Of a stretch of 64,000 nucleotides of DNA, positions 11,062 through 21,549 are shown one piece after another. Numbering within the stretch: the stretch's first letter is position 1; each line of letters starts with the position of its first letter. The notes under the pieces were generated by a model. It was not told the origin of the DNA and made no database searches. It saw only the letters and a program-made list of their open reading frames with translations. A program made the position numbers and the translations under genes. This stretch comes from Anastatus disparis (taxonomy: Eukaryota > Arthropoda > Insecta > Hymenoptera > Eupelmidae): contig JAFFSR010000136.1 of the NCBI GenBank assembly GCA_017163975.1, positions 10,351,501-10,415,500 of the forward strand, in the 5' to 3' direction.

Positions 11062-14000
11062 TCAGCGGCGGATCCAGGGACCTCCCTTCGGGGGGGCGAT
11101 ACCGGGAAAAGGTATACTGATTTCTAAAAAAAAAGGTCTTATGGGTAGGAATATGAATTAATAGTCATAGTAATATTATTAAGAAGAACAATAAAATCTG
11201 ATCAATACTGAAAATTGCATTCTCGATAGCTTATCATGTGTAAAATATATTGTGTTAAAATAGTTTGAATTGTAAATAATTTAATAAAAAAGATGTAACA
11301 TAAAAAAGCAGTCCAACTTGTATTGAATTTACGCGGTAAAGCGTATCTTTATATCGCGTTTTCTAAAAACCTGTATTTTTAAAATTTATCTGCAACATCT
11401 CAAAAACTACTGAATGGATTATATTTTTTATATAAAAGTAGATTTAATTTTGTTGATGGTTATACCTAAATGTAAATGATATTTACATTTTTTATAGTTC
11501 TTAAAAGAGCGAAAAAAATGAAAAAATCAATTTCTAAAATTATATATCATGTAAAAATTGTTGGTGTTTTGATTTTAGATGATTCTCACGGCTCCTTTTG
11601 TACAGATCAATTGGTCACCTTTTTTCGAGATTGTTGCTTTATAACAAGTTTAAAGTATTTTATATTTAAAAAATCATTCTCTTTACTTTAACACTTATTA
11701 TAAGCGTTAAAAAATCTGAATTTTTTATTTAATTCTTTCCATGAAAAAAAAATTGAAGAATATCATTGTTTTTTGGTCTTAGATGAGGTTCTACGCTTTG
11801 AAGTTAAAAAAACGTCTTTAAGCATATTTTAAAAAAAAGCATGCATACTTGTAATGTATAGGAACGGATAGAAGTAAAGAAATTAAGTCATGATTTGTAT
11901 AATTAACTATTTTAATTTTTCTGAATAATTTTAAGATAACTTCTTTTAGACTGTATAGTAACAAACATGCAATAAATTAAATTGTAATAAAATTCAAAGA
12001 TGAGCCTTACATATAAATTGATTTATATTATAAATTCTAATCTACACTGAAAAACTTAGAGAGTTGCATTCACTCCCTATCGGCGTAAATCCAACTCTCA
12101 GTAGGGGAGTAGAGGGGTAGGAGTTACATTAACGCTGCCTTGGAGAGTAGAAGATACTCCCCAACTTTTAAAGTCTGATTCACTTGCGATTCACGATGTA
12201 AACACAAGTATTTTAGGTTAGAAAATTATGCAAAATGTAAGTTTGCGAGCGAAATTTGTATCTAATGTATTTACAAAACTATATTGAGAAATAATTGTAA
12301 AAAGTAACCTACAAACAAGCAATATATTGATTGTTTATAAGTTGTTATTCTTAATATAAGCTCCTGAAATTTAAGGTTAGGATTTTTTAATCACGCAAAA
12401 TTTTGTGTGGTATACTTTAATTAATAGTCTTAAATAAAGATTCTACTTGTACTGTTACGTCATGTAAACTTTTCTAAGCTAAAATAATTGAGCTCACATC
12501 GTTAATTTCAAGTAAATCATACTTTAAAAGTTGGGGAGTATCTCCTACTCTCCAAGGCAGCGTTACTCTGACTCCTACCCCTCTACTCCCCTACTGAGAG
12601 TTGGATTTACGCCGATAGGGAGTGAATGCAACTCTCCAAGTCTTTCAGTGTATGTTTAGTATCAGTCTTTGCGAATCTATCACATTTTTTTCGTGAAATT
12701 CTTGGAATTAGAAAAAAAAAACAACTAAAATTCAATCGTAAGAATATTAGGAATATATAATATGTTTATGACTAATATTAACAGTAACATTTATTTTAAC
12801 TGTTTTTCACAAAATAATATTTTAGAACTAATATAGGAATTTTTTTAATATTTCATATCACCGTGGAAACTTGTACATCGACATTATAGTTTTCCAGTTT
12901 TCAACGACTCAAAGCTGTATATAGCATATATAAGCCCCACTACGCTTGGAATACGCGTGTACGCCGAGGGGCTATTCACTCTTTGAAATCAGTGACCACC
13001 CTGCTCCGTAATCGATTCTAAATCACATGAAATCCAGTGAAATCACTGTATTATTACAAAATCAAATTAATCAATTTTAAAATCAACTAGAGTAGAAATC
13101 ATTAAAATGATAAGAAATATCAAATGAAATTAACAGAAATCATGAAATTAAAAGAAATCAAAATTTTTTTGTAATTAACATTTATTCCGGAGAATAGAAG
13201 ACTGCGCATGAAAAAAAGTGTACAGTTTGCTTGCATTTGTTTTGATATTTTTACTGTTATAATTACAATCACAGTCAAATCATATAGGATAAGCATATAC
13301 TACTTTGACTAGTTTGATTATTAGTTTTTGCACAGAAGTCGCGGTAGAAACCATGATATCTACATTTATCTTTAAAAGATTAAATTAATTATGTAACGAT
13401 TTAAAAAATTAATGCTGAAAAGTAATTAGCATTATAATGAATGAAACACCAGGTAGCTGCGAAAATGTCCTTTATATTTGCACTTCAGAATCAAAAATTT
13501 TGAGCAATGACGTTGTATTAAATTTAAATATTCCGAATAAAATAAGAGAATTGTTTAAATGAATTTAATATTCTATATTATTTAATTTTTAAATCATTTA
13601 AATTTTAATGATATGAATTTAAATTTTATTATTTCTAATTCAACGATAGAATTAAGATATACATTTATGACATACATTACTATTAGAAAATTCACTTATA
13701 AATAACCTTTTCAGTTCTTATGCGGATCATTAGAATTATTGATTCCGTAATTACATGCAATCATTTTTTTTCTCATTATGGAAAACAACAAAATGATTGC
13801 GAGAAATCGATTGAAAATATTTAAGAAGAGTTCTATTTTACTTACTCCTAAAATTTAACTCAAAATAATATATTTTTAATCATGAGCCAAAATTTATATT
13901 ACGGCATGCACGTTCGTTTCAATCGAAATAATATATTTCATATAATTTTTATTTATTTAACAAATTACATATGATTGATAATTATGAATTAGGTTCGGTG

Positions 14001-14079
14001 ATTCAATTTTCGAGTACTACTTATACGGTTGGGGGGGGGGGCGATCGCCCCCTTCGCCCCCCGCTGTATCCGCCACTGA
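11062..14079. mobile_element. Possible hAT-like element, about 3 kb, non-coding
   Basis: The left end CAGCGGCGGATCCAG and the right end CTGTATCCGCCACTG form an imperfect inverted pair. Each is followed inward by G/C-rich runs (GGGGGGGCGAT and its counterpart), a look familiar from insect hAT-type ends. No transposase frame lies between them, and no matching 8-bp target duplication was found, so these could be ends of two different elements. A separate fold-back (12045-12650) lies inside. Confidence 0.45.
12045..12650. mobile_element. TA-flanked 606-bp fold-back element
   Basis: Ends CACTGAAAAACTT and AAGTCTTTCAGTG are flanked by TA on both sides (12043-12044 and 12651-12652). The arms stay nearly complementary for about 130 bp, including ACTCCCTATCGGCGTAAAT and GGGGAGTAGAGGGGTAGGAG with their complements. 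No coding capacity. TA duplication fits a Tc1/mariner-type MITE. Confidence 0.85.
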
Positions 14080-14796
14080 CTGGCCTAATCGGGGTAGTTA
14101 TCTATATGCACTCTAACAGCAGTCGTACAATATCTCTTGGTATACCTTACATTTGTAGTGTCCATGCTACATACTCTGTCAGGTACACAAATATATTGAA
14201 TCTTATTCTTACATTTATTACGGGAAAAACCAATGAACCATACACACATTATTGTCATAAACATTTATTACGTATACACTTTCCTAATCCATCCTTCAGA
14301 CGTCTCAAGGTTTTTCCAGCAATAAAACATCCCGTTACTTCTTTCCTTTTTATGATTCCGATCCATCCTTAATCCCCAATGTATTAACATAGCTCCGATT
14401 ACCTAGTGCCCCACCTACGCTCCATTCCTTCATCTCTGTGTACTCTTTTCCTGAAGGGAAAAATATGCAGAGAGACACACACTCTTTGTTCGACCGCTGA
14501 AACGACAACTTCTTGACTTTGTCCTCGCAACAACGCGCTCGAGGATTCGAACACATTTACTCAAACTCTTGTACTTATATTAAATAAAGTGAATTAAAGC
14601 GAAAAAGAAGTCTACGTTATTTCAGCATTGTCTAACATTCCATCTTCACACAAGCAGACTCCTAAACATTAGTTCTTCAGCATGCAGTCTACTAGATTCA
14701 GACGCCTATTCCCTTACGTTTATGTTTGTGTAAGTTTTCAAATTATTTTTTCAATCAAAATTATTTTATTAATTTAAAGAAATGCACTAAAAAAAT
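14080..14796. other. Unassigned sequence
   Basis: Slightly less AT-rich than its surroundings. One segment on the minus strand (around 14530) contains TTCGAATCCTCGAGCGCG, reminiscent of a Pol III B box, but no complete SINE could be traced. Open frames here show no recognisable domain. Confidence 0.4.
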
Positions 14797-15291
14797 TAGT
14801 TATTTCAACAAATCTTTATTTGGTGCTACTCTACTACATAGTTTATTCCAACATCAGAAAAATTAAGAAAAGTTCTAAAAAGAATAATTAGAGTCATAAA
14901 AGTTTTATTGTGAGTTTCCAGTAAGTTTCCAGTTTTTGTAAAACCATTTAACCAGGATTAATATAAGCTAATCCTTTTCTCTATTGTTCATTTACTTGGT
15001 TCAAATAAATATTTGTTTGTTTTAAGATAATGATATTGCACTTGAGTAAAATATTTAGTTCGTTTAAACAAATAGTTATTTGATTTAAATAAATTTTTGA
15101 CAGAGAATCTTGGTTCAAATAAATATTTGTTTGCTAAAAAATAGAAAACTAGTTTTAATAAAATATTTAATGCAATGAAATATTTAGTCTGATCAACTAA
15201 ACGTTGTGCACGGTTCAAATAAATATTGGGAAGAGAGTAGTGGAACGAACGATTTAGTTGAACTAATTAAGTTTTTGTTGAAATAACTAAG
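14797..15291. repeat. Degenerate inverted repeat with internal TTCAAATAAATATTTG motifs
   Basis: TTAGTTATTTCAACAAA near the left edge is complementary to TTTGTTGAAATAACTAAG at the right edge. Between them GGTTCAAATAAATATTTG-like words recur at least four times (about 14998, 15115, 15212 and degenerate copies). Probably an old non-autonomous element; no target duplication assigned. Confidence 0.5.
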
Positions 15292-15379
15292 TTTATTTTT
15301 CATTGCATATATGCTGTATACAGTATATTACATATTTAGGTATTCGGTGATTATAAATATTTTTTATGTTTAGTTTCAG

Positions 15380-15703
15380 GATTGGCAGACTAAAAGAATC
15401 GAGCGTAGGGTGGAACGAAGGCGCCAGGATAACTGGATGTCGGGAAAATTTGTAGAAACTGGATTCGATGTATGGGATCTGGGAACACTCTTCCGAAATG
15501 AAGAGCTGATTGAATATGTTCAAGGTATCTGTGTGATAGTTAAAGTATTTCAAAACAAATATCATGCATACGTTGGTTACAATCTAGTTTCTAAGGGTCA
15601 ATTTGTTCCTGATCCCCCTTCATCAATACTAGGGCTTCCCATTGAAAATGTTACTATAAAAATTGATACCATAGATCGTGAGGATGACAATCTATGGATT
15701 TGA
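15380..15703 (+). CDS. Terminal coding exon of an unrecognised protein gene
   Basis: An open frame of 107 codons starts directly after a good 3' splice site (TTTAGTTTCAG, ending 15379) in phase 0 and ends at TGA 15701-15703. Its G/C content and codon use are clearly higher than the surroundings. The protein starts with an Arg/Glu-rich stretch (QTKRIERRVERRR), continues with SGKFVETGFDVWDLGTLF and a hydrophobic segment near YVQGICVIVKVF, and ends REDDNLWI. A polyadenylation signal follows at 15839. Upstream exons were not found in the window; the intron to the left would be filled with transposons. I do not recognise the family. It could be a host gene or a decayed element gene, but the intact frame with splice site and poly(A) signal favours a real last exon. 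Confidence 0.6.
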   Translation, partial: DWQTKRIERRVERRRQDNWMSGKFVETGFDVWDLGTLFRNEELIEYVQGICVIVKVFQNKYHAYVGYNLVSKGQFVPDPPSSILGLPIENVTIKIDTIDREDDNLWI

Positions 15704-15717
15704 ATTGTATTTTTCAC

Positions 15718-15722
<5 letters not shown>

Positions 15723-15780
<58 letters not shown>
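15723..15780. repeat. (TA)n microsatellite
   Basis: About 28 uninterrupted TA units in the putative 3'UTR of the exon before it. Confidence 0.95.
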
Positions 15781-15783
<3 letters not shown>

Positions 15784-15838
15784 AAAATCGATTAAATAAG
15801 GTAAATAATATACAAATAATAACTCTAATTTTATGTCT

Positions 15839-15844
15839 AATAAA
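15839..15844 (+). promoter_or_regulatory. Candidate polyadenylation signal AATAAA
   Basis: Canonical hexamer 136 bases past the stop codon of the exon ending at 15703. Such hexamers are common by chance in AT-rich DNA, so position is the only support. Confidence 0.4.
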
Positions 15845-15849
15845 AATCT

Positions 15850-16480
15850 ATTCTTTTTAAAACTGTTAAGTTGTTTATTATACATAAAGCCTTGACGATT
15901 GAACTTTAGTGTGTCAACTGCTCATCTGAAAAACCCTTATAGTCTTTTTCTGTTTCTTCTTTATTTGATCCACATGCCCAGCACTCTTTCTTTTTAACTC
16001 TCACGTCACCTTTTCTTAGTTTTTCTCAACCATAATACTTTCTCTACAAAGACTGTCATTATATGATTGTTTATGAATATCGCCTAACCCATTTTTATTT
16101 AGATTGTGATTGTTTACGATACTCGTGTTGAACTTAAATGCATAGGCTCTTTCTACGAACTACAACAATTTATATATATATATATATAATGTATTATTAA
16201 TTTTTATAACACTATGTGAACTAAATCCGCACAAAAATCACGCTTTAGAGTGAGCTAATTAATAGATTATTAAATCGTATGATCAAATTCTATCCTGAGA
16301 ATCTTCCCTTTTATACTTTTTTGAACAAAGTAAATCAAAAAAGTATTGATATTAAATCATGGATGACAATCATCCTTTGTACACATAAGAATATAAAGGA
16401 ATATTTTATCATCCCTCCTGAAAATGATCACAGAACTTATAAGTAATATTTATAATGCAATATTATAATGCAATATTTTC
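15850..16480. other. Unassigned AT-rich DNA
   Basis: Contains a short TA run at 16173-16187. No coding or element structure recognised. Confidence 0.5.
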
Positions 16481-17040
16481 CGTCACTTTTTGAGTCACTT
16501 TTTGCGTCACTTTTTATATCACTTTTCGTGTCGCTTTATCAAGCCAAAAGTGACTCAACTTTTCCAAAAATATAATATAAAATAAATTATAAATATTTTA
16601 TTTTTAATTTTATTTTACATAATTTAAAAGATGTTAAAATACAGAATCAAAAATATTTAGAGCATGATTTAATTGTCTACGTTTAAAAAAATTACTTGGA
16701 AAAAATCTTTGAAATAAATTGAAAATTCTTCATCTAAATTATTAAAGGAGTGTTAATAAAATAAAAACATTATTGAAAATTAAGAAGTTCAATTTTTTGC
16801 GCAAGTTTCCCAAAAATATAATATAAAATAAATTATAAATAATTTATTTTTAATTTTATTTTACATAATTTAAAAAATGTTAAAATACAGAATCGAAAAT
16901 ATTCAGAGCATGATTTAATTGTCTACGTTTAAAGAATTAATTTGGAAATCTTTGAAATAAATTGAAAATTCTTCATCTAAATTATTAAAGGAGTGTTAAT
17001 AAAATAAAAATATTATTGAAAATTAAGAATTTCAATTTTT
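16481..17040. repeat. Short tandem motif followed by a 240-bp direct tandem duplication
   Basis: About four degenerate copies of TCACTTTTTG-type units (12-15 bp) occupy 16481-16545. They are followed by two head-to-tail copies of one sequence (16559-16798 and 16806-17040) that differ by scattered substitutions and a few small gaps. Non-coding. Confidence 0.85.
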
Positions 17041-17505
17041 TATGATAGAATGTGTATGTGTGTGTATTTGTATACATGTGCATGTACATATCGATGGTGG
17101 CTACGGAAACAATCAAAGCTGTGTAATTGACTACGAAAAAAAACACATCTCCATAAGTGCGGCGAAAAAAAACAACCCTTGAAAATTTTCACCGTGTTTT
17201 CAAGGGATGTTTTTCTTCGCCGTACTTTTGAAGATGTGTTTTTTTTTCGCCGCACTTTTGGAGATGTGTTTTTTTTTGCCGCGCTTCGAAGATGCGTTTT
17301 TTTTGACGCACATTTGGAGATGTGTTTTTTCGGCCGCACTTTTGGAGATGTGTTTTTTTGCCACACTTTCAGAGATGTGTTTTTTTTCGTAGTAAATTAC
17401 ACAGCTGTAATTGTTTTCAAGCCACCGTCGATATATACATGCACATTTATACAAATACACACATACACGCCTACACAAATACACATTCCATCATAAAAAA
17501 TTGAA
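17041..17505. repeat. Fold-back with a central minisatellite
   Basis: Outer arms (17041-17145 and 17385-17500) are imperfect complements that contain GTGTATGTGTGTGTATTTG and its counterpart. The centre holds about seven degenerate head-to-tail units of roughly 30-36 bp with core GCCGCACTTTTGGAGATG followed by a T run. The repeat keeps frames open on both strands over about 100 codons, but the predicted peptides are pure repeat and no gene is proposed. Confidence 0.8.
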
Positions 17506-18161
17506 CTTTTTAATTTTCAATAATGATTTTATTTTATCATAGTCCAATCAAAAGAGACATTATTGAGAACATCCCATATGAAAATAATTTTTGTGAGAAA
17601 TTGTGAATAACTGTTAATAATTGTAATAAACTACCGCAATTGAGACATTAATAAGAATTAATATCAGTAAAAAACAGTTAATAACAATTAATAATAGTTA
17701 ATAATAGTTATGAACGCTAAATAACAATTATTAACTGAAAGTCATGATTATTAATAATTATTTATAGTTATTCACATTTATACACATTTATACACATTTA
17801 TTAACAGTTACTCACATTTCCCAAAATTTTAGAATTGTTGAATAATTTATTATTATTTATACTTATTTATAATTATTTATATTTATTTGCAATTAGTTAC
17901 AGTGAATTATAGTTATTAACACTTTCTTACAGATATATAAAAAAAACGATTATACGTGTGAAAATTTTTGAAAATGTGAAAAAGTGTTAATAATTGTTAA
18001 TAAATGTGAAAAATTACAAATATTTGTAAATAACTATAAATAACAGTAAATTATTATTATTTACAGTTAATCATTCTTATTATCTATTCGTAACAATTAT
18101 TAACTGTTATCAACTGTTATTTACTGTTATTAATGTCTCAATTGCGGTAGTTTATTATATA

Positions 18162-20526
18162 GTCTAGGCGCCCAGAGGGTTTCGTATGAAGTTAGAGGTC
18201 CCACCAAGCAAGCAGGTGATTTATATGTATTTTGAGCCGCTGAATCCGAATTTGCAACTTGCTTTTCGCGCAAGTAGTCGAGTAATTTGTTATAAACAAA
18301 TTAATTGTTTAAATGACTATAGTTTATGAACTACAATAGATACAGTCATTTTCTCTGCAAAAACTTGTTCTTTAATAAAAAAACAAAAAAAATCGTTTTT
18401 GTTGCATGTCAATTCGATGATTAGAACCAGAGATATGGCAAATATATTGCAAAAAAACATAGAGACGTAGCGCTAGCGTGGAACGCCCTGGTAAAAAACC
18501 TTATAACTCGACTACTAATTGATATTTTTTGAAGTTCAACATGTGTTTGAAAAATGTCAGAGTCTCAGCTTTAATGATAAATTGTTATATATTACTTTCA
18601 AATGTTGATAAATAAGCTAGAATGATTTGAAACAGAAAAAATTTTCAATTTTTCAGAATTGTGTTTGTTTATAACGAAATGATATAGGTTAGCGAACAAA
18701 ATATTTCTATATTTTTGATATAGAATGATAGGAAATTTGATCTAATTTAAGAATCTGTCCGGTTTTTTAAATTCAAGTAAGTAAAACCTGAGATATCGCA
18801 AATTTAAGTTGTAGCGCCAACTCCTTGCAGTACGACATATGTGTGCAATATAGCGATCGCTTTCCTTATTAAAAATTCTTTCATTAAAAGATAAGTAATC
18901 TCATCCTTTTCTAATAAAATCACTTTTGACTCGACTCTATTTAATATACTTTGTCATAATATTAATGATTCTTCGAGCATATACTACTGCACGGAAAACA
19001 TTTGGCACGTTAAGGAAGTGTGCTTGTGAGACATCGTGCGTCTGCTGCATCGGCACCGAAAAATACGGTGCCGATGTTACTTTGTTACAGTGGCTATCTC
19101 TGTAGAATGTCAACGCTTGCCTCGTGATGCACGAGGGGCGCTACTGTGTAAAACAAGGCAGAGTTACATATGTTAAGCGTGCGTTGCTATAGCTTTGACT
19201 GTCACGCCATCTCGAAACCTGAAATCTAGTGCCGGCATCGTGCCGCACAACCTAGTCACCGTCGCTGTACGTGCGAAATGTTTCCCGTGTGGAGGAAGCC
19301 TCCCAGCTAATAACTACGTTACAAGGCGAAGAGAGAAAAAGCTTCTATTTTGGTACGTGCTATCTCTCTCTTACTTTCTTAGTGGGAAACAGAAGCAGCC
19401 AATCAAATCAGGCGAGAGAGAGACAGCACGTACCAAAATAGTGGCTTTCTCTCTCTTCGCCTTGTAACGCTTTCTGCCATTTGGAGGCTTCCTCCAGTAG
19501 TATATGCTCGAAGTGTATAATACATTTAAATGAAGTAGATTTAGGATTTTAAATAATCATTGATTTTTCTACTATAATAGTAAACAATTTACTCAACTTA
19601 TGGAGTATTTTTACATTTGTTTATTTTTTTGCAATTGCAAAAAGAACAACAATCGATTTTATTCAAAAAATTTGTTTTAACCTTCCGATTTATTAGAGTC
19701 ATCTATTTTTAGCTGAATCCTTTTTTATTAAATTTTTATTTAATTTCCTAATACAGAGTTAAAATTAATTGTATTACAAAAAAATGAAATTACTTACCTT
19801 ATAATAAAAGAATTTTTAATAAGGAAAGCGATCGCCACATTGCACACATATGTCGTATTGCAAGGAGTTGGCGCTACAGCTTAAATTTGCGATATCTCAG
19901 GTTCTACTTACTTAAATTTGAAAAACCGGACAGATTCTTAAATTAGATCAAATTTCCTATCATTCTTTATAAAAAATATAGAAATATTTTGTTCGCTAAC
20001 CTATATCATTTCGTTATAAACAAACAAGATTCTGAAAAATTGAAAATTTTTTCTGCTTCAAATCATTTTAGCATATTTATTAACACTTGAAAGTAATATA
20101 TAACAATTTATCATTAAAGCTGAGACTCTGACATTTTTCAAACATATGTTGAACTTCAAAAAATATCAATTAGTAGTCGAGTTATAAGGTTTTTTACCAG
20201 GGCGTTCCACGCTAGCGCTACGTCTCTATGTTTTTTTGCAATATATTTGACATATCTCTGGTTCTAATCATCGAATTGACATGCAACAAAAACGATTTTT
20301 TTTGTTTTTTTATTAAAGAACAAGTTTTTGCAGAGAAAATCAGTGCATCTATTGTAGTTCATAAACTATAGCCATTTAAACAATCAATTTGTTTATAACA
20401 AATTACTCGACCACTTGCGCTAAAAGCAAGTTGCAAATTCGGATTCAGCAGCTCAAAATAGATACAAATCACCTACTTGCTTCGTGGGACCTCTAACTTC
20501 ATACGAAACCCTCTGGGCTCCTAGAC
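18162..20526. mobile_element. 2.4-kb TA-flanked fold-back element
   Basis: Ends GTCTAGGCGCCCAGAGGG and CCCTCTGGGCTCCTAGAC are flanked by TA (18160-18161 and 20527-20528). Arms of about 730 bp (to about 18890 and from about 19800) are almost perfectly complementary. The loop contains a further fold-back (18971-19513). The terminal GTCTAGGCG resembles GTCCAGGCG of the element at 24523-28084, so the two may belong to one group of long-inverted-repeat, non-autonomous elements. No transposase was found. Confidence 0.9.
18971..19513. mobile_element. Fold-back in the loop of the 2.4-kb element
   Basis: Perfect 19-bp ends CTTCGAGCATATACTACTG and complement. Inside, GGAGGAAGCCTCC (19291) pairs with GGAGGCTTCCTCC (19483), and about 70 bp of arm follow on each side around the CTATTTTGGTACGTGCT core. 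Small perfect hairpins also occur at 19048-19076 (11-bp arms) and 19116-19132. An open frame crossing this region is a by-product of the palindrome. Confidence 0.75.
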
Positions 20527-20640
20527 TAATAGTTATTAACAGTTATTCACATTTTTTTACATTTTTACACAGTTATTAATAGTTATTCACAGAAATTATT
20601 CCCATATGGGAATAATTAAGGGCTTAATAAAACCTATATA

Positions 20641-20956
20641 ATGAGAGCGCGGTGGCGTAATGGATAGAGCTCTTGCCTTCAACGCGGAGGGCATGGGTTC
20701 AAATCCTGGCCAGGTACCTCTAACTTTTTTTTCGAAAGAAAATTAGTGTATGTGCCATTTATATCGCGATTTTTCAAAAATCCGATCTCATTGGGTATCG
20801 GTTGATTGTTGGTGTCTGACAGTCTAGCCTGATGTAATGTGTTAAACGGTTCCGGGCTGGGCTCCCTCGACATCTCCATAGAAAAAGGTTAATTATATAG
20901 AGGATAACAATATCCTTTATATATTAATCTTTTTTCTTTCTTAAAAAAAAAAAAAA
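20641..20956 (+). mobile_element. SINE3 copy with target-site duplication and poly(A) tail
   Basis: A tRNA-like head carries an A box (GTGGCGTAATGGATAGAG) and a B box (GGGTTCAAATCC). About 230 bp of unrelated body and an 18-base A run follow. The 12-bp word AAAACCTATATA precedes (20629-20640) and follows (20957-20968) the unit, as expected for LINE-mediated insertion. The clean duplication points to a relatively recent insertion. Confidence 0.9.
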
Positions 20957-20968
20957 AAAAACCTATAT

Positions 20969-21546
20969 AGAGCTGTTAAGGGCGATGAGAAAACATACCC
21001 TATATAAAATGTAACCAAAAAAAACGGTAGAAAATGCTCCAGGAGGCTGCAAAGTTAACCAAAACAGCTTTTTTAATTCTCTGAAGCAACCTATGCATTT
21101 TAGTAAAAAAAAGTAATTAATAAAAGTATTAGAGAATATAATATATAAATCTACAATTTGAGTACTGCCGCGATTATTTTCGTCAATTAGTTATTGCAAA
21201 TAGGCAAAAAAAACCATCAAAAATGTCCATTCCTTAGATATCAATTATTTATTGCAAAAATATTTTTTAAATATTTCTAAACTTTCAAAAAGAAACCTTC
21301 ATGAATACGAACAGAAAGAGAGGTTGTAACAGCAAATTTGTTAATTTGTTGCTGAGATATTCCCTATTGTTTACTCCAACACGCATAATGTTTATTGCTA
21401 TAATTTTTTTTTTGGTTGAACATATTGAGCTGCATAAGGGCTTAAACTCTTCATGAACGTTCAAATTTTCATATTTCGTTGATATATGTATACATACGTA
21501 TTTACTGCCGATATTGAGAAAAGTCGACAGGTATTGATACATCTAG
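20969..21546. other. Unassigned AT-rich DNA
   Basis: Precedes the BEL/Pao fragment. No LTR, gag or other domain was recognised. Confidence 0.5.
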
Positions 21547-21549
21547 ACA

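Larger units (their letters stand above)
17573..20618. mobile_element. AT-rich fold-back element interrupted by a larger fold-back
   Basis: CCCATATG-containing ends (17573 and about 20605) lead into GTGAATAACTGTTAATAA-like arms on both sides. TTATTAACAGTTATTCAC words recur many times. An inner inverted pair built on CTACCGCAATTGAG (near 17633 and 18135-18150) lies left of the inserted element. Removing 18162-20526 brings the two halves together. Non-coding. Confidence 0.6.

Noticed and set aside
13971..14372. 133-codon open frame starting at the right end of the hAT-like element
   Set aside because: Begins in the G/C-rich terminal region and continues into unrelated DNA; no recognisable protein pattern.
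17040..17504. Several overlapping open frames of 60-108 codons on both strands
   Set aside because: They are produced by a minisatellite whose units lack stops in several frames; peptides are pure repeat.
19195..19467. 90-codon open frame
   Set aside because: It crosses the arms and loop of a nested palindrome; no domain and no splice or poly(A) context.
20646..20716. Possible tRNA gene
   Set aside because: Followed by a body and poly(A) with flanking duplications; a SINE, not a tRNA gene.
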